Shown here: in pieces, positions 59,597 through 64,000 of the stretch
How positions within the stretch are numbered: the stretch's first letter is position 1
Layout: every line of letters begins with the position of its first letter
NCBI GenBank assembly: GCA_019119555.1
Contig: DWWU01000016.1
Span: forward strand, 43,251 to 107,250
Origin: Candidatus Fusicatenibacter intestinigallinarum
GTDB lineage: Bacteria > Bacillota > Clostridia > Lachnospirales > Lachnospiraceae
DNA: 64,000 bases
Direction: 5' to 3'
Notes under the pieces: model-generated
What the model saw: the letters and a program-made list of their open reading frames with translations, nothing else
The model's database searches: none
Told to the model about the DNA's origin: nothing
Program-made: the position numbers and the translations under genes

Positions 59597-59636
59597 GCAG
59601 CCCCTGCAATTTCACAAAACGAAATGCAGGGGCTGC
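59597..59636 (-). terminator. Terminator of the NSS transporter gene
   Basis: GCAGCCCCTGCA-TTTC pairs with GAAAT-TGCAGGGGCTGC around a short loop; the minus strand continues GTTTTATC. Confidence 0.8.
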
Positions 59637-59657
59637 AAAATTCACTGTCCGACGTTC

Positions 59658-61013
59658 TCACAGAGTGATACCGCCGAACTGAGCCAACGTATAGGAAATC
59701 AGAATAATCACCAGAAATACCGGCGCAATGTATTTGATCATAATCTCATAGATCCGTTTCCGCCCGAATTTCTCACCGTTTCTTGTCACCTCGTCTGTGA
59801 TCGTCTTCGTTCCGATCACCCATCCCACCAGAATGCAGGTGAACAGTGCCACCAGCGGCATCAGCACGCTGTTGCTCAGATAATCGAAAAAGGTCAGAAG
59901 GTCCATGCCGAGGATCTGAATGCCGGACCATATGCCGTTTCCCAGAGAGACCGGAATTCCTACAGCCAGCGCAAAAATCAGGGTTCCCGTACACGCCGCC
60001 TTCCTGCTGATCCCGAAGTGCTCCATCAGTACAGAGACGATCGCCTCCATAACGGAGACTGAACTGGTCAGCGCCGCAAACAGAACCAGGACAAAGAACA
60101 GGAAGCCGATCACCCTTCCTCCTGCCATGTCTCCGAAAACCTTCGGCAGCGTCACGAACATCAGACCCGGTCCACTGGAAGACATTCCTTCCTCCCCGCT
60201 GAAAATATAAACCGCAGGCACTACCATCAGGCCGGCAAGCAGGGCGACCACCGTGTCAAAAAGTTCAATCTGATTGACCGATTTCGTCAGGCAGACTTCC
60301 TTTTTGGTATATGAGCCGTAAGTGACCATAATTCCCATCGCAAGGCTCATGGAGAAAAACATCTGGCCCATTGCCGCGCAGATGGTTTTCAGGGAAAATT
60401 TTGAAAAATCAGGGAGCAGATAATATCTGGCCCCTTCCAGCGCTCCCGGCAGCGTCAGAATATAGATGCAGATTCCGATGCTCAGCAGCACAAGAAGGGG
60501 CATCATAATGCGGCTGATTTTTTCAATTCCCTTTTCCACGCCGCCCATAACGATCAGCCAGGTGGCAACCAGATAAACCGCAAAATAAATCAGCGGGGAC
60601 ACAGTCGAACCTGTGAACGCCGCAAAAAAGCCGTCCCCGGCTGCTTCCGCAGTCATTCCCTGCAGATAGACCATCATATATTTCAGCACCCATCCGCCGA
60701 TCACGCAGTAATATGGAAGAATGATGACCGGAATTGCCGCCGCCAGATAGCCCAGAAATTTAAACTTCCTGCACAGTTTTTGATATGCCATCACAGGACT
60801 GCTCCCTGTCTTTCGTCCAATCGCAATCTCCGTTGTCATGAGCGCAAAACCGAAAGTCAGCGCCAGTACAATATATACCAGGATAAAAATCCCGCCGCCG
60901 TACTGCGCCGCCAGCGGCGGAAAACGCCACAGGTTTCCCAGTCCCACCGCGCTGCCGGCCGCTGCCAGAACAAATCCAAGCCCTCCGGTAAAACTTCCAC
61001 GTTTCTTTTCCAT
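59658..61013 (-). CDS. Sodium-dependent amino acid transporter, NSS/SNF family
   Basis: 451 residues, about 11 membrane helices. The N-terminus GGLGFVLAAAGSAVGLGNLWRFP is the unwound TM1 sodium/substrate site of LeuT-type transporters. TM6 contains SMSLAMGIMVTYGSYTKK, with the family's unwound segment. It imports an amino acid or related amine with Na+; the substrate cannot be told. It has 11 rather than 12 helices, like many bacterial members. Transcribed alone. Confidence 0.94.
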   Translation of the reverse strand: MEKKRGSFTGGLGFVLAAAGSAVGLGNLWRFPPLAAQYGGGIFILVYIVLALTFGFALMTTEIAIGRKTGSSPVMAYQKLCRKFKFLGYLAAAIPVIILPYYCVIGGWVLKYMMVYLQGMTAEAAGDGFFAAFTGSTVSPLIYFAVYLVATWLIVMGGVEKGIEKISRIMMPLLVLLSIGICIYILTLPGALEGARYYLLPDFSKFSLKTICAAMGQMFFSMSLAMGIMVTYGSYTKKEVCLTKSVNQIELFDTVVALLAGLMVVPAVYIFSGEEGMSSSGPGLMFVTLPKVFGDMAGGRVIGFLFFVLVLFAALTSSVSVMEAIVSVLMEHFGISRKAACTGTLIFALAVGIPVSLGNGIWSGIQILGMDLLTFFDYLSNSVLMPLVALFTCILVGWVIGTKTITDEVTRNGEKFGRKRIYEIMIKYIAPVFLVIILISYTLAQFGGITL

Positions 61014-61060
61014 TGTTCTCTGTTTCCTCCCTCACAATTCCGGATAACCACTGCTCTTTC

Positions 61061-61087
61061 GTAACGGTTCAGCCAGCGAACCGTTAC
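61061..61087. repeat. R1 short form with 7/8 target duplication
   Basis: GTAACGGTTCAGC...GCGAACCGTTAC, 27 bp. Left flank GCTCTTTC and right flank GTTCTTTC differ at one base. Confidence 0.88.
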
Positions 61088-61147
61088 GTTCTTTCTGCGT
61101 CGGCCCGGAACATTCTCTGCCGCCTTTCCCGGCAGCCGTATGTTATT

Positions 61148-61175
61148 GTAACCGTTCGGCCAGCCGAACTGTAAC
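61148..61175. repeat. R1 short form with perfect 8-bp target duplication
   Basis: GTAACCGTTCGGC/GCCGAACTGTAAC. ATGTTATT occurs on both sides (61140-61147 and 61176-61183). Confidence 0.93.
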
Positions 61176-61243
61176 ATGTTATTACAGCATAGCACACTGT
61201 CATATTGCAGTCAACGTTTTTTGTCAAAAGAACGTTCTCTAAG

Positions 61244-61271
61244 ATTGCCGTTCAGCCGGCTGTACAGTTAT
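61244..61271. repeat. R1 short form, decayed
   Basis: ATTGCCGTTCAGCCGGCTGT and following bases keep the core but both ends have drifted. It is the third copy within 210 bp. Confidence 0.7.
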
Positions 61272-61301
61272 TTTGCGAGGGAAGCATTATTCTCTGCCGC
61301 T

Positions 61302-62813
<1,512 letters not shown>

Positions 62814-62882
62814 TCAGAATTTCCCGGCCCGCTTCTGTCCGCGGAGCCTCTGTGTTCTTATGTCTTTGATTCATGTGCTTTT

Positions 62883-62888
62883 ATTATA
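62883..62888 (-). promoter_or_regulatory. Predicted -10 element of the GH51 gene
   Basis: Perfect TATAAT on the minus strand, 85 bp before the start codon, but no good -35 at 16-18 bp. This would fit activation by the divergent AraC regulator. Confidence 0.5.
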
Positions 62889-62993
62889 GCAGGAAGCCGG
62901 CGGACATAAATGAACTAATTTCTTACAATATTGACTTTTTTTCCGGTTTTGTCCGTGATATAGTAATCCCATGACAAACCAGGAGGCGATTGC

Positions 62994-63791
62994 ATGATTA
63001 CGATTGAATACTGCGGATATCACACCCATAACCCCGACCGGGATCTGATTTTCCGGCCGTCCGGTTCTTCCAGCTATCTTTTTCTTCTTGTTCTCTCTCC
63101 CATGCGCTTTACCTTTCAGGAGAAGCAGGAACCGGTGCGGGCCGAGCCGGGCGCCTGTATTCTTTATACTCCCGGCGTATACCAGCATTATCAGGCGGAA
63201 AAGGTATTTTTCAACAGCTATGTCCACTTTTTCTGCGAAGAAGACGAACTGGCTCCTTACCAGCTTATCTGCAACCGGCTGTTTTACCCGGAAAGCACCG
63301 ATAACCTCAACTGGCTGATCAAAAATATATACCACGAATCCATCAACCGCTTCGACTGTTCCTCCCTGATGATTCACCACTATGTCCATCAACTTCTGAT
63401 TGAGCTTCACCGAAGCCGGCAGAGTCTCGGCAGCCGCACGGACCGTCAGCAGAATATTTATCCCGAACTACTGTCTCTCCGCTCCCATATGCTTCAGAAC
63501 TGCAGCCAGCCCTGGAGCGTGGAACAGCTGTGCGGCATTCTGAATATAGGAAAAAGTCAGTTTTACCGGTATTATGAAATGTATTTTCACAGCTCTCCCA
63601 AAGAAGAACTTCTTCAGGCGAGACTGCAGAAAGCCAGATACCTGCTCACCAACGACGCGATGACAGTAAAGCAGGCCGCATACATGGCAGGTTTCCAGAA
63701 CATCTGCTACTTTAACCGCGTGTTCAAAAAAGTGTGTGGATGTTCTCCCGGAGAGTACAGAAAGAATGCAGCCGGACAGCAAACCACCTGA
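62994..63791 (+). CDS. AraC-family transcriptional regulator, probable regulator of GH51
   Basis: 265 residues. An N-terminal cupin sensor domain (about 10-95; CGYHTHNPDRDLIF, GACILYTPGVYQHYQ) and C-terminal AraC helices (about 165-260: WSVEQLCGILNIGKSQFYRYYEMYF and VKQAAYMAGFQNICYFNRVFKKVCGCSPGEYRK). Divergent from the arabinofuranosidase gene. AGGAGG precedes the ATG. Confidence 0.9.
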   Translation: MITIEYCGYHTHNPDRDLIFRPSGSSSYLFLLVLSPMRFTFQEKQEPVRAEPGACILYTPGVYQHYQAEKVFFNSYVHFFCEEDELAPYQLICNRLFYPESTDNLNWLIKNIYHESINRFDCSSLMIHHYVHQLLIELHRSRQSLGSRTDRQQNIYPELLSLRSHMLQNCSQPWSVEQLCGILNIGKSQFYRYYEMYFHSSPKEELLQARLQKARYLLTNDAMTVKQAAYMAGFQNICYFNRVFKKVCGCSPGEYRKNAAGQQTT

Positions 63792-63799
63792 TCCCATTA

Positions 63800-63870
63800 G
63801 TCGCCTTAGCGACAAACTTCTGCTCCGCGCCAGTACGCATCCCGCGGAGCGTTTTTTTATCCCAGGAAAC
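63800..63870 (+). repeat. R2 repeat, partial, doubling as terminator
   Basis: GTCGC...GCGACAAACTTC, then GCTCCGCG/CGCGGAGC and a run of seven T, then a shortened CAGGAAAC. It follows the AraC stop by under 10 bp and would end its transcript. The remaining 130 bp to the window end is AT-rich with no gene seen. Confidence 0.8.
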
Positions 63871-64000
63871 AATGCTCATGTACGGTAAAGAAGCAAGCAA
63901 CCGAAAACAATAGATAGACCGCCAGCACTACACTATTCCGAACCAAAGACCAAAAGATAAGCATTTTGAGAAAATCTAAACTTTTGGATTTTCCTACAAT

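Noticed and set aside
63880..64000. AT-rich end of the window as the edge of a mobile island
   Set aside because: Composition shifts, but 120 bp without a gene, repeat end or attachment site is too little to support a boundary.

Overview
The window reads as chromosome of a spore-forming anaerobic Clostridia, most likely a gut Lachnospiraceae (GC near 50%). The evidence is a CotS-family coat protein, CwlD, a spore-type GH18 hydrolase, DUF1858/ferredoxin redox proteins, Firmicute housekeeping synteny (gdpP-rplI-dnaB, rpsF-ssb-rpsR, sua5-ywlE-rpiB-upp, ireB-ruvX-yrzB-rnj) and several TTG starts behind strong Shine-Dalgarno sites. No phage, integrase, transposase, rRNA or CRISPR array is visible. 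Genus and species cannot be fixed from sequence alone.

Layout. 0-12.5 kb (minus strand): mazG, phosphoglucomutase, a CotS kinase-like protein, a DUF3786 protein, cca, the sua5-ywlE-rpiB-upp-dCMP deaminase cluster, proS and a PF06541 membrane protein. 12.7-21.4 kb: a glucuronate locus (two AraC regulators, uxuA, uxuB, uxaC, a GH88 unsaturated glucuronyl hydrolase) with a DarA-type c-di-AMP receptor inside it. 21.5-28 kb: cwlD, a DivIVA-like coiled coil, a GH18 hydrolase, mecA, ferredoxin, a DUF1858 protein and a MerR regulator. 28-30.9 kb: a GH20 hexosaminidase and a decayed acyltransferase. 31-38.2 kb: dnaB, rplI, gdpP, rpsR-ssb-rpsF, DUF951, a sirtuin and sortase B. 38.5-43.7 kb: a glutamate synthase small-subunit-like oxidoreductase, tRNA-fMet, a PTS IIC-like protein, a serine hydrolase, tRNA-Glu and tRNA-Cys. 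43.7-50.2 kb: a cobalamin riboswitch and six-gene operon (exported CbiK-like chelatase, two NEAT-like surface proteins, FecB/C/E-type ABC transporter). 50.4-53.6 kb: a GH3 enzyme and a LysR regulator. 53.7-61 kb: U32 peptidase, yrrM, short mltG, ylbF, rnj, yrzB, ruvX, ireB and an NSS transporter. 61.3-63.8 kb: a GH51 arabinofuranosidase and its divergent AraC regulator.

The most striking feature lies outside the genes. A family of palindromic elements (called R1 here) occurs about 24 times, always between genes. The full form is about 133 bp, with 14-bp terminal inverted repeats and internal hairpins. A 28-bp short form is two termini joined head to head. Three copies have perfect 8-bp direct repeats at their flanks and three more have 7/8 matches, so both forms look like non-autonomous mobile elements. 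A second, rarer family (R2) combines a terminator hairpin with a TATATAgCAGGAAA inverted repeat.

Functionally, the window couples plant and host glycan use (glucuronides, arabinosides, hexosaminides, beta-glucosides) with core replication, translation and RNA-decay genes. It also holds two c-di-AMP proteins (GdpP, DarA) and a cobalamin-controlled metal or tetrapyrrole acquisition operon.
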